From Micromonospora tarapacensis (GTDB lineage: Bacteria > Actinomycetota > Actinomycetes > Mycobacteriales > Micromonosporaceae): a stretch of 64,000 nucleotides of DNA. The stretch covers positions 310,001-374,000 of the forward strand of contig NZ_JAHCDI010000003.1 in NCBI RefSeq assembly GCF_019697375.1, written 5' to 3'. Below, piece by piece: positions 35,000 to 43,399 of the stretch (positions are counted from its first letter, which is position 1; every line of letters begins with the position of its first letter). A program made the position numbers and the translations under genes. The notes beneath the pieces were generated by a model. It searched no databases. It was not told where the DNA came from and saw nothing but the letters and a program-made list of their open reading frames with translations.

Positions 35000-35797
35000 T
35001 CAGGGCAGGAAGTCGAGCAGGGCCGCGTTGACCGGGCCCGGGCGCTCCAGCGGCAGCAGGTGGGCGGCGTCCGGCACGTCGGGCAGGCGGATCGCCTGCG
35101 GCGCCTCGGCCGCGATGCGGTCGGCCAGTTGCCGGATGTCGGGCACGTCGGCCGCGCCGGCGCCGACCAGCACCGGCATGGTCAGCTGGCCGAGCCGGCC
35201 GATCGCCGGCGGGTCGAGCTCGGCGACATCCACCGCGCTGAGCGCCAGCTCGGCGGCGAGTGCCCGCTCGTCCATCGCGGTGGCGAAGGCGATCAGTCGC
35301 GGGTCGACGTCCGCCGGATCGCGTTCCGGGCCGACCACCCAGAACCGCACCTCGCCCGCGGCGGTGCCGGCGAAGTCCTCCGGGTCGACCTCGCCGACCA
35401 GGGCCTCCCACAGGTCGTTGGTCCGCTCCGACCAGTCGTGGCCCGACACGGCCGAGCCGAGCAGGGCGAGCGCGCTGACCCGGCCCGGGTGGGCGAGCGC
35501 GGTGTCGATGGCCACCGCCCCACCGAAGGAGCACCCGACCAGCGCGGCCCGGGCCAGGCCGAGGGCGTCGAGCAGGCCGGCGACGTCGTCATGGTGGGCG
35601 AAGGCGGTGGTCGGCAACTCGGACTCGCCGTAGCCGCGCAGGTCCACGGCGACGACCCGGTGCCGGGCGGCGAGTACGTCGATCTGTTCGCGCCACATGC
35701 GGCGGTCGGCGATGCCGGCGTGCAGCAGGACGACGGGGGAACCCGTGCCGGTCTCGTCGCAGGCCAGCCGGGCGCCATTCACCTGGATCTTGATCAC
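35000..35797 (-). CDS. alpha/beta hydrolase
   Basis: A 265-residue cytosolic serine hydrolase. The oxyanion segment is VVLLHAGIADRRMW, the nucleophile elbow is VGCSFGGAVAID, the acid is in LVGAGAADVPDIRQLADRI and the catalytic His is in VPDAAHLLPLERPG. The substrate is not predictable. GTG 35797 begins IKIQVNGARLACDETGTG and follows TACCGT (minus strand, 35804-35809) by 6 nt. It is divergent from the XRE-hbhA-like operon. Confidence 0.85.
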   Translation of the reverse strand: MIKIQVNGARLACDETGTGSPVVLLHAGIADRRMWREQIDVLAARHRVVAVDLRGYGESELPTTAFAHHDDVAGLLDALGLARAALVGCSFGGAVAIDTALAHPGRVSALALLGSAVSGHDWSERTNDLWEALVGEVDPEDFAGTAAGEVRFWVVGPERDPADVDPRLIAFATAMDERALAAELALSAVDVAELDPPAIGRLGQLTMPVLVGAGAADVPDIRQLADRIAAEAPQAIRLPDVPDAAHLLPLERPGPVNAALLDFLP

Positions 35798-35858
35798 CGC
35801 AGAACGGTACGACCGGGCACGAGTGGCGCGCAACCGCGCGGTGACGTTGCTAACTCCG

Positions 35859-35900
35859 GCAAGCGATTTGCTTGCAACTGCTAGCGGCGCGGGCTACCGT
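35859..35900 (+). promoter_or_regulatory. promoter and possible operator of the XRE-HbhA-like operon
   Basis: TTGCAA (35872-35877) and TACCGT (35895-35900) are spaced 17 nt and the -10 ends 6 nt before ATG 35907, giving a leaderless mRNA. GCAAGC and GCTTGC (35859-35864 and 35870-35875) form an inverted repeat overlapping the -35, a plausible autoregulatory operator for the XRE protein. Confidence 0.5.
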
Positions 35901-35906
35901 TGAACC

Positions 35907-36536
35907 ATGGCCACTTCCAAGGACCTTCCCGATGTCGGCGGGTTCATTCGTGACCTGCGGCGCAACGCGAAGATTTCGCTGCGGCAGCTCGCCGAGCAGG
36001 CGGGGGTCAGCAATCCCTATCTCAGCCAGATCGAGCGTGGCCTGCGGCGGCCCAGCGCCGAGGTGCTCCAGCAACTCGCCAGCGCACTGCGGGTCTCCAC
36101 CCCGGCGATGTACCTGCGGGCCGGGCTGCTCGACGACAAGGAGGGCCAGGGTGTGCTGGCGGCCATCGCGGTCGACCCGGACCTGACGATGGCCCAGCGG
36201 CAGTCGCTCACCCAGATCTACGAGACGTTTCGCCGGGAGAACAACCGGCTGGCCGAGGCGACCGCGGCGGCCGAGACCGCGAGCGCGGGTGCCGGCGACG
36301 CGAACCTCCCGACCGGCACCTCCGGTGTGCACGACGGCACCGCGCCCGACGTGGCCAACCTGGCCGCAACCGGGCCCACCACCGAGGAGGGCACCCCGAC
36401 CGAGGCCGTCCTCGAGTCGGTCGCCGTGACCGAGGCGGGTGCGGCCCCCGCGCCGACCCGCAGCCCTGCCCCGAAGACCGCCCGCAAGGTGGTCCGCAAG
36501 ACCGCGACCGCGACTCAGGAGGAGAAGCAGTCATGA
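35907..36536 (+). CDS. XRE-family regulator (Rv0474-like)
   Basis: A 209-residue protein. The N-terminal helix-turn-helix (about residues 10-70) reads FIRDLRRNAKISLRQLAEQA, GVSNPYLSQIERGLRRPSAE and QQLASALRVSTPAMYLRAGL. After about residue 115 the sequence is Ala/Thr/Pro-rich and ends with a basic segment (KTARKVVRKT). It matches the regulator preceding hbhA in mycobacteria. The last codons overlap the start of the HbhA-like gene (ATGA). It probably autoregulates through the inverted repeat at its promoter. Confidence 0.85.
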   Translation: MATSKDLPDVGGFIRDLRRNAKISLRQLAEQAGVSNPYLSQIERGLRRPSAEVLQQLASALRVSTPAMYLRAGLLDDKEGQGVLAAIAVDPDLTMAQRQSLTQIYETFRRENNRLAEATAAAETASAGAGDANLPTGTSGVHDGTAPDVANLAATGPTTEEGTPTEAVLESVAVTEAGAAPAPTRSPAPKTARKVVRKTATATQEEKQS

Positions 36537-37255
36537 ACCAGCCGAAGACCAACCGCATCCCTGCCCCGATATACGCCGCCGCCGGTGCCGGCGAACTGGC
36601 CCTGCAGCAGTTGCGCAAGCTGCCCACCGTGGTCGGTGAGCTGCGCGACCGGGTCGTCGCCGACGGTGGCAAGGTCGTCAACGACCTCGGCGGCAAGGCC
36701 GTCGTCACCGGATTCGAGCTGCGCCAGAAGGCCAACGACACGCTGCGCAACGCGAACCAGACCGTCGAGTCGCTGCGGCAGCGGGCCACCCCGACCGCCG
36801 ACCTCAACCGGCTGCGCGAGCACGCCGACCTGGCCGACCCGGACCGGCTGCGCGAGCTGGCGACCCGGAACGCGACCGTGATCGTGGCTGGTGCCCAGGC
36901 GGCGCAGGAGCGCGCGCTGGCCGTGTACGGCGCGCTGGTCGCGCGCGGCGAGCGGGTGGTCGGCGTGGGCGTGCTGGGGGCCGCCGACACGGTGAACGCC
37001 GACATCGAGGCGACCGGGGCCACGGTGGAGCCGGCCACCGAGCCGCCCGCGACCGCGACGCCGGTTGCCGAGGCAACTCCGGCCGCGGTGCCGAGCCCGG
37101 CCGAGGTGGCCGAGATCGCGGAGGCCAAGCCAGCAGCCGCGAAGAAGTCCACCCGCACCAAGACGACGACCACGCAGCCCACGGTCAAGCGGACCACCAC
37201 CCCGTCGGCGAAGCTGCCCCGGGGCACCAAGCGGAACCGCCCGACCACCGAGTGA
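36533..37255 (+). CDS. HbhA-like protein with Lys/Thr/Pro-rich tail
   Basis: A 240-residue protein. The N-terminal 160 residues are an amphipathic helical region (AAAGAGELALQQLRKLPTVV, ELRDRVVADGGKVVNDLGGK) with heptad pattern, followed by a basic Ala/Pro/Lys/Thr-rich tail (AKPAAAKKSTRTKTTTTQP, KRTTTP). This layout is that of mycobacterial heparin-binding hemagglutinin HbhA (Rv0475), which binds glycans with its Lys-rich tail and affects membrane domains and lipid bodies. No signal peptide is present, as in HbhA. The name is given by layout and gene order, not by proven adhesin function. Confidence 0.78.
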   Translation: MNQPKTNRIPAPIYAAAGAGELALQQLRKLPTVVGELRDRVVADGGKVVNDLGGKAVVTGFELRQKANDTLRNANQTVESLRQRATPTADLNRLREHADLADPDRLRELATRNATVIVAGAQAAQERALAVYGALVARGERVVGVGVLGAADTVNADIEATGATVEPATEPPATATPVAEATPAAVPSPAEVAEIAEAKPAAAKKSTRTKTTTTQPTVKRTTTPSAKLPRGTKRNRPTTE

Positions 37256-37355
37256 CGATTGCGACCGCGCGGTTGGCGGTCTCGCCGAACTGCCGGCGAT
37301 CCCGGGCCACCGTCCTGTCGGACGAACCCGGGGTCGCCGGCATAAGCTAGCCGTC

Positions 37356-37670
37356 ATGGCCAACGCCGCGCCGATCTTCGTCTTCGATGTCCGCTACGTG
37401 ATCGACCTGATCCTCTTCGTCTTCGCGCTGGTCGTGCAGGGGGTGGCCCTCGTGCATGCCGTCACGCAGCGTTCCGACGCCTTCCCCGCCATCGGCACCC
37501 TGCCGAAGGGCGGTTGGATCGCGATCCTCGCGGTCACCCTGCTGCTGACCCTGCTCACCCAGAGCACGCTCAGCATCTTCGGGCTGATCGGCATCGCGGC
37601 GGCGCTCATCTACCTGCTCGACGTCCGGGTCGGCCTGCGCGACCTGGGCGACAACAGAGGATCCTGGTGA
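37356..37670 (+). CDS. DUF2516 membrane protein (Rv0476-like)
   Basis: A 104-residue protein with three hydrophobic segments: VRYVIDLILFVFALVVQGVA, GGWIAILAVTLLLTLL and LSIFGLIGIAAALIYLLDVR. It belongs to DUF2516, encoded directly after hbhA in mycobacteria. Function unknown. ATG 37356 follows TAAGCT (37343-37348) by 7 nt, so it has its own leaderless promoter. GTGA overlap couples it to the following hydrolase. Confidence 0.85.
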   Translation: MANAAPIFVFDVRYVIDLILFVFALVVQGVALVHAVTQRSDAFPAIGTLPKGGWIAILAVTLLLTLLTQSTLSIFGLIGIAAALIYLLDVRVGLRDLGDNRGSW

Positions 37671-38554
37671 GGGCCTTCCGCTGGCCACCACCACCGGACG
37701 GTGGCCCGCGGACCTGGGGCCCGGGGCCGGGCGCGCCGCGCACCGGCCGGCCACCCCTGCCCGAGCCGGAGACCGAGCTGGTCGACACCCCGCACGGCGT
37801 ACGACTGGAGCGGCTGGTCACCGGCATCGGTGACCCGGTCACCGTGTTCGCCCACGGTCTGGGTAACGGCATCGCCACCACCCGACCCTTTGGCAGCGGC
37901 GTCACCGGCCGCAGGGTCTTCTTCCAGTTCCGGGGCCACGGCCGCTCCGACGCGCCCGACGGTCCGTGGAGCCACCTCGACCTCGCCCGCGACCTGCGGG
38001 CCATCGCCGATCTCAGCGGCGCCACCCGCGCCTTCGGCGCCAGCCTCGGCGCGGGCGCGCTGTGCCGCCTGCTCGTGCAGAGCCCGGAGCGTTTCGAGCG
38101 GCTCGTCTTCTTTCTGCCCGCCGCCCTCGACCGGCCGCGGGGGCCGGTCGCCCAGGCGCGGCTGACGGAGCTGTTGACGGCGGTGGAGAGCGGAGATGCC
38201 TCGGCGGTGGCCGAGGTCGTCTCGGCGGAGCTGCCGCCGGCCGTACGCAACACCCCCGCCGGCTGGGCCTATCTCCGCCAGCGGCTGGACCATCTGCTGC
38301 GCGACGGGCTGGCCGGCGGGCTGGCCGATTTGCCCGGGCAGGCGCCGCTGCCCGACGCCGGGGCGCTCGCGAAGGTGACCGCGCCGGCTCTGGTCATCGC
38401 CGCCGAGGGCGACGACCTGCACCCGGTGCAGGTGGCCGAGCAACTCGCCGCCGCGCTGCCCCGGGCGACCCTGCACCGTTACGCCCGCCCCGGTGTCCTG
38501 TGGACGGACCGCGCCGACCTGCGCGGGCGGATCTCCGACTTCCTCAACGGGTAG
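37667..38554 (+). CDS. alpha/beta hydrolase
   Basis: A 295-residue protein. After a Pro-rich N-terminus the fold begins at TPHGVRLERLVTGIGDPVTV. Conserved elements are VFAHGLGNGIATTRPFGSGV (oxyanion region), FQFRGHGRSDAPDG, nucleophile elbow AFGASLGAGALCRLL and acid region ALVIAAEGDDLHPVQVAEQL. The expected C-terminal catalytic His may be in LHRYARPG, which is atypical, so activity is uncertain. GTG 37667 overlaps the DUF2516 stop by 4 nt. Confidence 0.8.
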   Translation: MRAFRWPPPPDGGPRTWGPGPGAPRTGRPPLPEPETELVDTPHGVRLERLVTGIGDPVTVFAHGLGNGIATTRPFGSGVTGRRVFFQFRGHGRSDAPDGPWSHLDLARDLRAIADLSGATRAFGASLGAGALCRLLVQSPERFERLVFFLPAALDRPRGPVAQARLTELLTAVESGDASAVAEVVSAELPPAVRNTPAGWAYLRQRLDHLLRDGLAGGLADLPGQAPLPDAGALAKVTAPALVIAAEGDDLHPVQVAEQLAAALPRATLHRYARPGVLWTDRADLRGRISDFLNG

Positions 38555-38565
38555 CCTGCCCTGTC

Positions 38566-38712
38566 ATGGGCGTCACACACCACGGCCGTACGCACCGGCT
38601 CGACCTCGCCGACCCGACCCCGCGCGAGTGGGAGTGCACGGTTCTGAGAGGGTCGTTCCCAGACTGGGATGCGCAGGACCGACCGCGTGTCGCGAGTCGC
38701 AGGGATACCTGA
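38566..38712 (+). pseudogene. short remnant resembling the start of an AlaX-type tRNA editing gene
   Basis: ATG 38566 follows TAGCCT (38552-38557) by 8 nt and opens a 48-residue frame. Its beginning, HHGRTHRLDLADPTPREWEC, resembles the first strand of alanyl-tRNA editing (AlaX-like) proteins. After TVL the similarity stops and the frame ends at 38712. I read it as a truncated remnant left by a deletion just upstream of the SDR promoter. The resemblance rests on about 20 residues, so this is tentative. Confidence 0.3.
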
Positions 38713-38734
38713 CGTCGGTTGTCAGGTATCCCTG
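38700..38734. promoter_or_regulatory. 14-bp perfect inverted repeat, probable operator of the SDR gene
   Basis: CAGGGATACCTGAC (38700-38713) and its exact complement (38721-38734) flank a 7-nt spacer, 14 nt before the ATG of the SDR gene. The repeat is AT-richer than its surroundings. Its position at the promoter suggests repression, most simply by the WYL-domain regulator encoded just beyond the SDR gene. Confidence 0.6.
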
Positions 38735-38748
38735 GCAGCGTGGAGCCC

Positions 38749-39663
38749 ATGACGAAATCGCTTACCGGAAGGGTGGCGCTGGTCGCCGGGGCGACCCGGG
38801 GGGCCGGCCGGCAGATCGCCGTGCAGCTCGGCGCCGCCGGTGCCACCGTTTACGCCACCGGGCGCAGCAGCCGCGCCGGCCGCTCGGAGCTGGATCGGCC
38901 GGAGACCATCGAGGAGACCGCCGAGTTGGTGACCGCGGCGGGCGGCACCGGGATCGCCGTCCGGGTCGACCACCTGGTGCCCGACGAGGTGCGGGCGCTG
39001 GTGGCGCGGATCGACGCCGAGCAGGGCCGGCTCGACGTGCTGGTCAACGACGTGTGGGGCGCCGACCCGCTGATCACCTGGGAGAAGCCGGTCTGGGAAC
39101 AACCACTGGAGGCCGGCTTCCGGACGCTGCGGCTGGCCGTCGACACCCACGTGATCACCAGCCACTTCGCCCTGCCGCTGCTGATCCGCCACCCGGGCGG
39201 CCTGGTGGTCGAGATCGGCGACGGCACGAAGGCGTACAACGACGGGAACTATCGGCTCTCGGTCTTCTACGACCTGGCCAAGACCTCGGTCAACCGGCTC
39301 GCCTTCAGCTGGGCGCACGAGTTGACACCGCACGGCGGCACGGCCGTCGCGCTCAGCCCGGGGTGGCTGCGCTCCGAGGCGATGCTGGAACACTTCGGCG
39401 TCACCGAGGAGAACTGGCGCGATGGCGCGGCCACGGATCCGCACTTCCTCATCTCGGAAACCCCGGCGTTCGTCGGGCGGGCGGTCGCCGCGCTCGCCGC
39501 CGACAGCGACCGGAGCCGGTGGAGCGGCCAGTCGGTCTCGGCGGGCGACCTGGCCAAGGTGTACGGCTTCACCGACGTCGACGGCAGCCAGCCGGACGCG
39601 TACCGCTACATCTCCGAGGTGGTCGACGCCGGCAGGCCCGCCGACGTGACCGGCTACCGCTGA
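38749..39663 (+). CDS. short-chain dehydrogenase/reductase
   Basis: A 304-residue cytosolic NAD(P)-dependent oxidoreductase. The nucleotide-binding motif is VALVAGATRGAGRQIAVQLG, followed by ATVYATGRSS. The usual NNAG is changed to VNDVWGADP, and the usual Tyr-x3-Lys is present as YDLAKTSVNR. This is a divergent SDR type common in actinobacteria; the substrate is unknown. ATG 38749 is chosen because the operator-like repeat ends 14 nt upstream. It converges with the WYL regulator gene. Confidence 0.82.
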   Translation: MTKSLTGRVALVAGATRGAGRQIAVQLGAAGATVYATGRSSRAGRSELDRPETIEETAELVTAAGGTGIAVRVDHLVPDEVRALVARIDAEQGRLDVLVNDVWGADPLITWEKPVWEQPLEAGFRTLRLAVDTHVITSHFALPLLIRHPGGLVVEIGDGTKAYNDGNYRLSVFYDLAKTSVNRLAFSWAHELTPHGGTAVALSPGWLRSEAMLEHFGVTEENWRDGAATDPHFLISETPAFVGRAVAALAADSDRSRWSGQSVSAGDLAKVYGFTDVDGSQPDAYRYISEVVDAGRPADVTGYR

Positions 39664-39693
39664 CCGTCACCACCCACCGCTGACCGTCGCCAC

Positions 39694-40674
39694 CTACCGC
39701 TGGTCGTCGGCGTAGAGCGCGGCAGCCCGCGCTGTCGCGCCGGCCATTCGCGCCCGCAACTCGGGCGGGTCGAGCACCTCCACCTCCGGACCCAGCCCGA
39801 GCAGCTGGGTGTACGCCACCTCGACGGACTCGACGGGCAGTCGGGTGGTCACCCAGCCCTGCCCGTCGGGTTCGCCTGCGGCGAGGACCGCCTCCGCGTA
39901 CCCGAACGGGATCTCGGTCAGGTGCCGGAGCCGGCGCAGGCCGGCGGGGCTCAGCCGGATTGTCACCTCGGCCCGCAGCATGCCCCGCAGGAACGCCTCG
40001 GCCTGCGCCCGCCAGTACCCGGCCAGGTCGAAGCCCGGCTCCCGGTCGAAGGTCTCCTCGTGTGGCTCGACGGCGCTGACCCGGTCCACCCGGTAGGTGC
40101 GGACGTCGTCGCCGACCCGGCCGATCAGATACCAGGTGCCGCTCTTGAGCACCAGGCCGTAGGGGAGTGTCCGCCGGGTGACCTCCCGCTCCCCGCGCCG
40201 GTAACGGAGGGTGATCACCCGGTCCCGCCAGACCGCGCCGGCCAGCTCGGCCAGCCACGGTGGTGGTGCCGTCTCGCGGTACCAGCCCGGCACGTCCAGG
40301 TGGAACCGCTGCCCGGCGCGGGCGGGGGCGTCCCGCAGGCTCGGCGGTAGCGCCGCGAGGAGCTTCAGCTCCGCCGCCGCCACCGCGTCGGCCAGCCCCA
40401 TCTCACCGGCCGGGCCGGGCAGCCCGGCGAGGAACAGCGCCTCCGCCTCGTCCCGCCTCATTCCGGTCAGCCTGGTCCGGTAGCCGCCGAGCAACCGGTA
40501 GCCGCCGGCCCGCCCCCGGTCGGCGTAGACCGGCACCCCGGCTGCGGAGAGCGCCAGCACGTCCCGGTAGATCGTCCGCTCGGAGACCTCCAACTCCCGC
40601 GCCAGTTCCGCGGCCGTCATCACCTCACGGGCCTGCAACAACAACAGCAACGAGATCAAGCGTGACGCCCGCAC
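39694..40674 (-). CDS. YafY/DeoR-type HTH regulator with WYL domain
   Basis: A 326-residue regulator. The N-terminal helix-turn-helix reads LARELEVSERTIYRDVLALS and PVYADRGRAGGYRLLGGYRT. The WYL domain lies around residues 145-215, with VITLRYRRGE and the namesake YGLVLKSGTWYLIGRVGDDV, which in relatives senses a ligand or nucleic acid. A C-terminal extension (WCX-like) follows. It probably controls the adjacent convergent SDR gene through the 14-bp inverted repeat. Confidence 0.87.
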   Translation of the reverse strand: MRASRLISLLLLLQAREVMTAAELARELEVSERTIYRDVLALSAAGVPVYADRGRAGGYRLLGGYRTRLTGMRRDEAEALFLAGLPGPAGEMGLADAVAAAELKLLAALPPSLRDAPARAGQRFHLDVPGWYRETAPPPWLAELAGAVWRDRVITLRYRRGEREVTRRTLPYGLVLKSGTWYLIGRVGDDVRTYRVDRVSAVEPHEETFDREPGFDLAGYWRAQAEAFLRGMLRAEVTIRLSPAGLRRLRHLTEIPFGYAEAVLAAGEPDGQGWVTTRLPVESVEVAYTQLLGLGPEVEVLDPPELRARMAGATARAAALYADDQR

Positions 40675-40680
40675 CCACCC

Positions 40681-41328
40681 TCACCGTCCGCCGGGAGTGA
40701 GCAACCCCCGGTCGTACGCGGCGGCCACCGCAGCTGCCCGGTCGTTGACCCCGAGCTTGGCGTAGACGTGCAGCAGGTGCGTCTTGACCGTGGCTTCGCT
40801 GATGAACAGCCGGGCGGCGGCCTCCCGGTTCGACGAGCCGCGCGCCACCAGCGTCAGCACCTCCAGCTCGCGCTGGCTGAGCGGCTCCTCGGCCGGCCCC
40901 GGGTCCCGCAGGCGGCCCATCAGCCGGCCGGCGACGCTGGGCGAGAGCACCGACTCGCCCCGGGCGGCGGAGCGTACCGCCCGGACCAGTTCCTCCCGGG
41001 GTGCGTCCTTGAGCAGGTAGCCGGTGGCGCCGGCCTCGATCGCCGGCAGCACGTCGGCGTCGGTGTCGTACGTGGTCAGCACCAGCACCTTCGCCGGGCT
41101 GCCCGAGCGCACCAGCCGGCCGATCGCGGTGACCCCGTCCATGCCGGGCATCCGCAGGTCCATCAGCACCACGTCGGGGCGCAGCGTCGCGGTCAGGGCC
41201 AGCGCCTCGGTGCCGTCCGCCGCCTCGCCGACCACCTGGAAGCCGGGGTCGCCGGTGAACATGCCGCGCAGTCCGTCCCGGACCACCGGGTGGTCGTCGA
41301 CGATCAGCAGGCGCACCGGGCCGGTCAA
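40681..41328 (-). CDS. NarL/LuxR-family response regulator
   Basis: A 215-residue two-component regulator. The receiver domain has RLLIVDDHPVVRDGLRGMF, the phospho-Asp in DVVLMDLRMPGMDGV, and VLTTYD with GYLLKDAPREELV. The LuxR-type DNA-binding domain has LSQRELEVLTLVARGSSNRE and ARLFISEATVKTHLLHVYAK. TTG 41328 overlaps the kinase stop (TTGA); GTG 41316 is an alternative. It forms an operon with the kinase and the ABC exporter genes on the same strand. Confidence 0.9.
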   Translation of the reverse strand: MTGPVRLLIVDDHPVVRDGLRGMFTGDPGFQVVGEAADGTEALALTATLRPDVVLMDLRMPGMDGVTAIGRLVRSGSPAKVLVLTTYDTDADVLPAIEAGATGYLLKDAPREELVRAVRSAARGESVLSPSVAGRLMGRLRDPGPAEEPLSQRELEVLTLVARGSSNREAAARLFISEATVKTHLLHVYAKLGVNDRAAAVAAAYDRGLLTPGGR

Positions 41329-42632
41329 CCGGCACCGCCGGGCAGGGCCGGTACGGAGGCCGAGATCGCGGTGCCGCCGCCCGGCTCGGACTCCACGGCC
41401 AGCTGGCCACCGACCCGGGTGATCCGCTGCCGCATGGCGGTCAGCCCGTAGCCGCCGTCCGGTTTCGGTGCCGCCGACCCGTTGGTGGCGTCGAAGCCCG
41501 CCCCGTCGTCGCGGACGTCCAGCGTCACCACGTCCGACATGTACGACAGGGTGACACCGACGCGGGAAGCGGCGGCGTGCCGGGCCACGTTGGCCAGCGC
41601 CTCCTGGGCGGCCCGCAGCAGGGTCACCTCGACCTCCGGATGCAGTGGGCGGGGCGAGCCGGTGGTGCTCACGCTGGCCGGCACACCGTGCAGAGCCGAC
41701 CAGCGCCCGCCCAGTTCGGTGAGCGCGTCGGACAGCCGGGCCGTCTCCAGCGGCTCCGGGCGGACGGCCCGTACCGAGCGGCGGGCCTCGGTGAGGCTCT
41801 CCCGGGCCAGGGCCAGCGCGTTGTCCACGTGCCGCCGCCAGTCGGCGGAGCGGTCCCGGGTCTGCTCGGCCGCCTCCAGCTGGGTGATGATGCCGGTCAG
41901 CCCCTGTGCCAGGGTGTCGTGGATCTCCCGGGCCATCCGCTGCCGCTCGTCCAGCACGCCGGCCTCCCGTGCCTGGGTGACGAGTTGGGCGTGCAGCCCT
42001 TCGTTCTCCCGGATCGTCTCGGCGAGCTGGCGGTTGGCGGCGCCGAGCTCCGCCATCAACCGCTTGCGCTTGGCGTGCTCCCGTTCGCCGACGAGGTTGA
42101 ACCAGCTCACCGCGCCGGCTAGGACCAGGTTGACCAGCACCAACGCCAGCCATAGCGGCCAGTTCGACCACGAGGATGGCAGGCCGCCGCCCTGTGCGGT
42201 GGCGACCAGCACGGCAGTGGCGGCCATGCCGACGAACCGCCATCGCCCGGTCAGCACGAGGAAGGCGTGCAGGAATCCGACCCAGGCGAAGAAGCCGTAC
42301 CACGGGTTCGCGGCCACCAGGACGGCGGCGAAGGCGAGCAGCCCGACGTAGTAGACCGCCATCGACCGGTGTCGCCCCTGCCAGTCCGGGTGCAGGGTGA
42401 CAAACCAGCCGATCCAGCCGGCGGATGCCGCGGCGATGACCAGGGTGGGCAGCATCGGCAGGCCGCCGGGTGCCGGCGCGAAGGCGGCCAGCAGCGAACC
42501 CACGAGCAGCCCGCCGAAGGGCAGCACCCGGTGGAAACGCGCCTCCCGCGCCCGCCAGTTGGCCAGCCGGTCGTCGTCGGTGGGCACCGTGTCGTCGCGG
42601 CCGGCCGTCGCGTCGCCTCCGCTGCTGGTCAT
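41325..42632 (-). CDS. sensor histidine kinase (HisKA_3, NarX/DesK-like)
   Basis: A 435-residue membrane kinase. Six or so N-terminal helices (about residues 30-160) end in LVLVNLVLAGAVSWFNLVG, then a coiled coil (HAKRKRLMAELGAANRQLAE) leads to the phosphoacceptor ERQRMAREIHDTLAQGLTGI. The ATPase domain has EALANVARHAAASRVGV, VRDDGAGFD and GGYGLTAMRQRI. It has no large extracellular sensor, so it probably senses the membrane or its ABC partner. ATG 42632 is preferred; GTG 42650 is possible. It is encoded between the ABC permease and the response regulator. Confidence 0.88.
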   Translation of the reverse strand: MTSSGGDATAGRDDTVPTDDDRLANWRAREARFHRVLPFGGLLVGSLLAAFAPAPGGLPMLPTLVIAAASAGWIGWFVTLHPDWQGRHRSMAVYYVGLLAFAAVLVAANPWYGFFAWVGFLHAFLVLTGRWRFVGMAATAVLVATAQGGGLPSSWSNWPLWLALVLVNLVLAGAVSWFNLVGEREHAKRKRLMAELGAANRQLAETIRENEGLHAQLVTQAREAGVLDERQRMAREIHDTLAQGLTGIITQLEAAEQTRDRSADWRRHVDNALALARESLTEARRSVRAVRPEPLETARLSDALTELGGRWSALHGVPASVSTTGSPRPLHPEVEVTLLRAAQEALANVARHAAASRVGVTLSYMSDVVTLDVRDDGAGFDATNGSAAPKPDGGYGLTAMRQRITRVGGQLAVESEPGGGTAISASVPALPGGAG

Positions 42633-42654
42633 CCCGTCCCCGCTCACCACGCGC

Positions 42655-43388
42655 TCACTCCCAGCGGAACAGCTTCGCCGCGCCGGCGCCGGCCGCTACC
42701 GCGATGACCGCCATTATCCCCAGGTGCAGCGGCTGCGGGGCGGTGCCGGTCCAGGCATCGAGCAGCGCCTGGACGCCCGGCGGCGTGTACGCGCCGATCT
42801 CGGCCAGGAAGTCGGGCAGCAGAAACCTGGGCAGGTACACCCCACCGAAGAACATGATCACCATGAACACGGGTACGGCCAGCGCCTGGGCCGCCTTGGC
42901 CGTCGGAGCGACCGCCGCGACCAGCAGGCCCACCGCGAGCAGCGCCGTCGCGCCCAGGGCCAGGGCTGCCGCGAATCCGAGCGGATGCTGCGGCAATGGT
43001 GAGCCGAACGCCAGCCGGGCGACCACGGCGAGCAGCACGGCACTGGCCAGGATGCCCACGAGGGCCAGCACGAGCTGGGCGGCGAGCAGCGCCAGGGGCT
43101 GGCCGGGGTGGTCGCCAGCCGGCGCAGGATGCCGCGCTCGCGGTAGGTGGCCAGCACGGTGGGCAGCGCGTTCACCCCGACCATCGCCAGCGTGATCACC
43201 AGCAGCGACGGTGTGAAGTACGTGACGAAGGACTGGTTGTCGAAGTCCGGACTGGGCTCGCGGAGCGTGGGAATCAGCCCGAGCACCACCAGGATCAGGG
43301 TGGGCAGGGCGACGGTGAGCACCAGCGTCGGGACGTCCCGCAGCTGGAGCTTCGCCTCAGTCTTGAGGATCTGGCCGAAGGCGTGCAT
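42655..43388 (-). CDS. ABC-2 type transporter permease, frame interrupted once
   Basis: Membrane subunit of a drug- or lipid-type ABC exporter. The N-terminal frame begins MHAFGQILKTEAKLQLRD and includes YFTPSLLVITLAMVGVNALP and the conserved RERGILRRLATTP. The frame shifts at the four-base run 43105-43108. One added base gives TTPGQPLALLAAQLVLALVG and leads into AALALGATALLAVGLLVAAV and FMVIMFFGGVYLPRFLLPD. The repaired protein has 244 residues, six helices and the usual ABC-2 layout. It lies 11 nt after the ATPase gene. Confidence 0.85.
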
Positions 43389-43399
43389 GGGTGTTCCCC

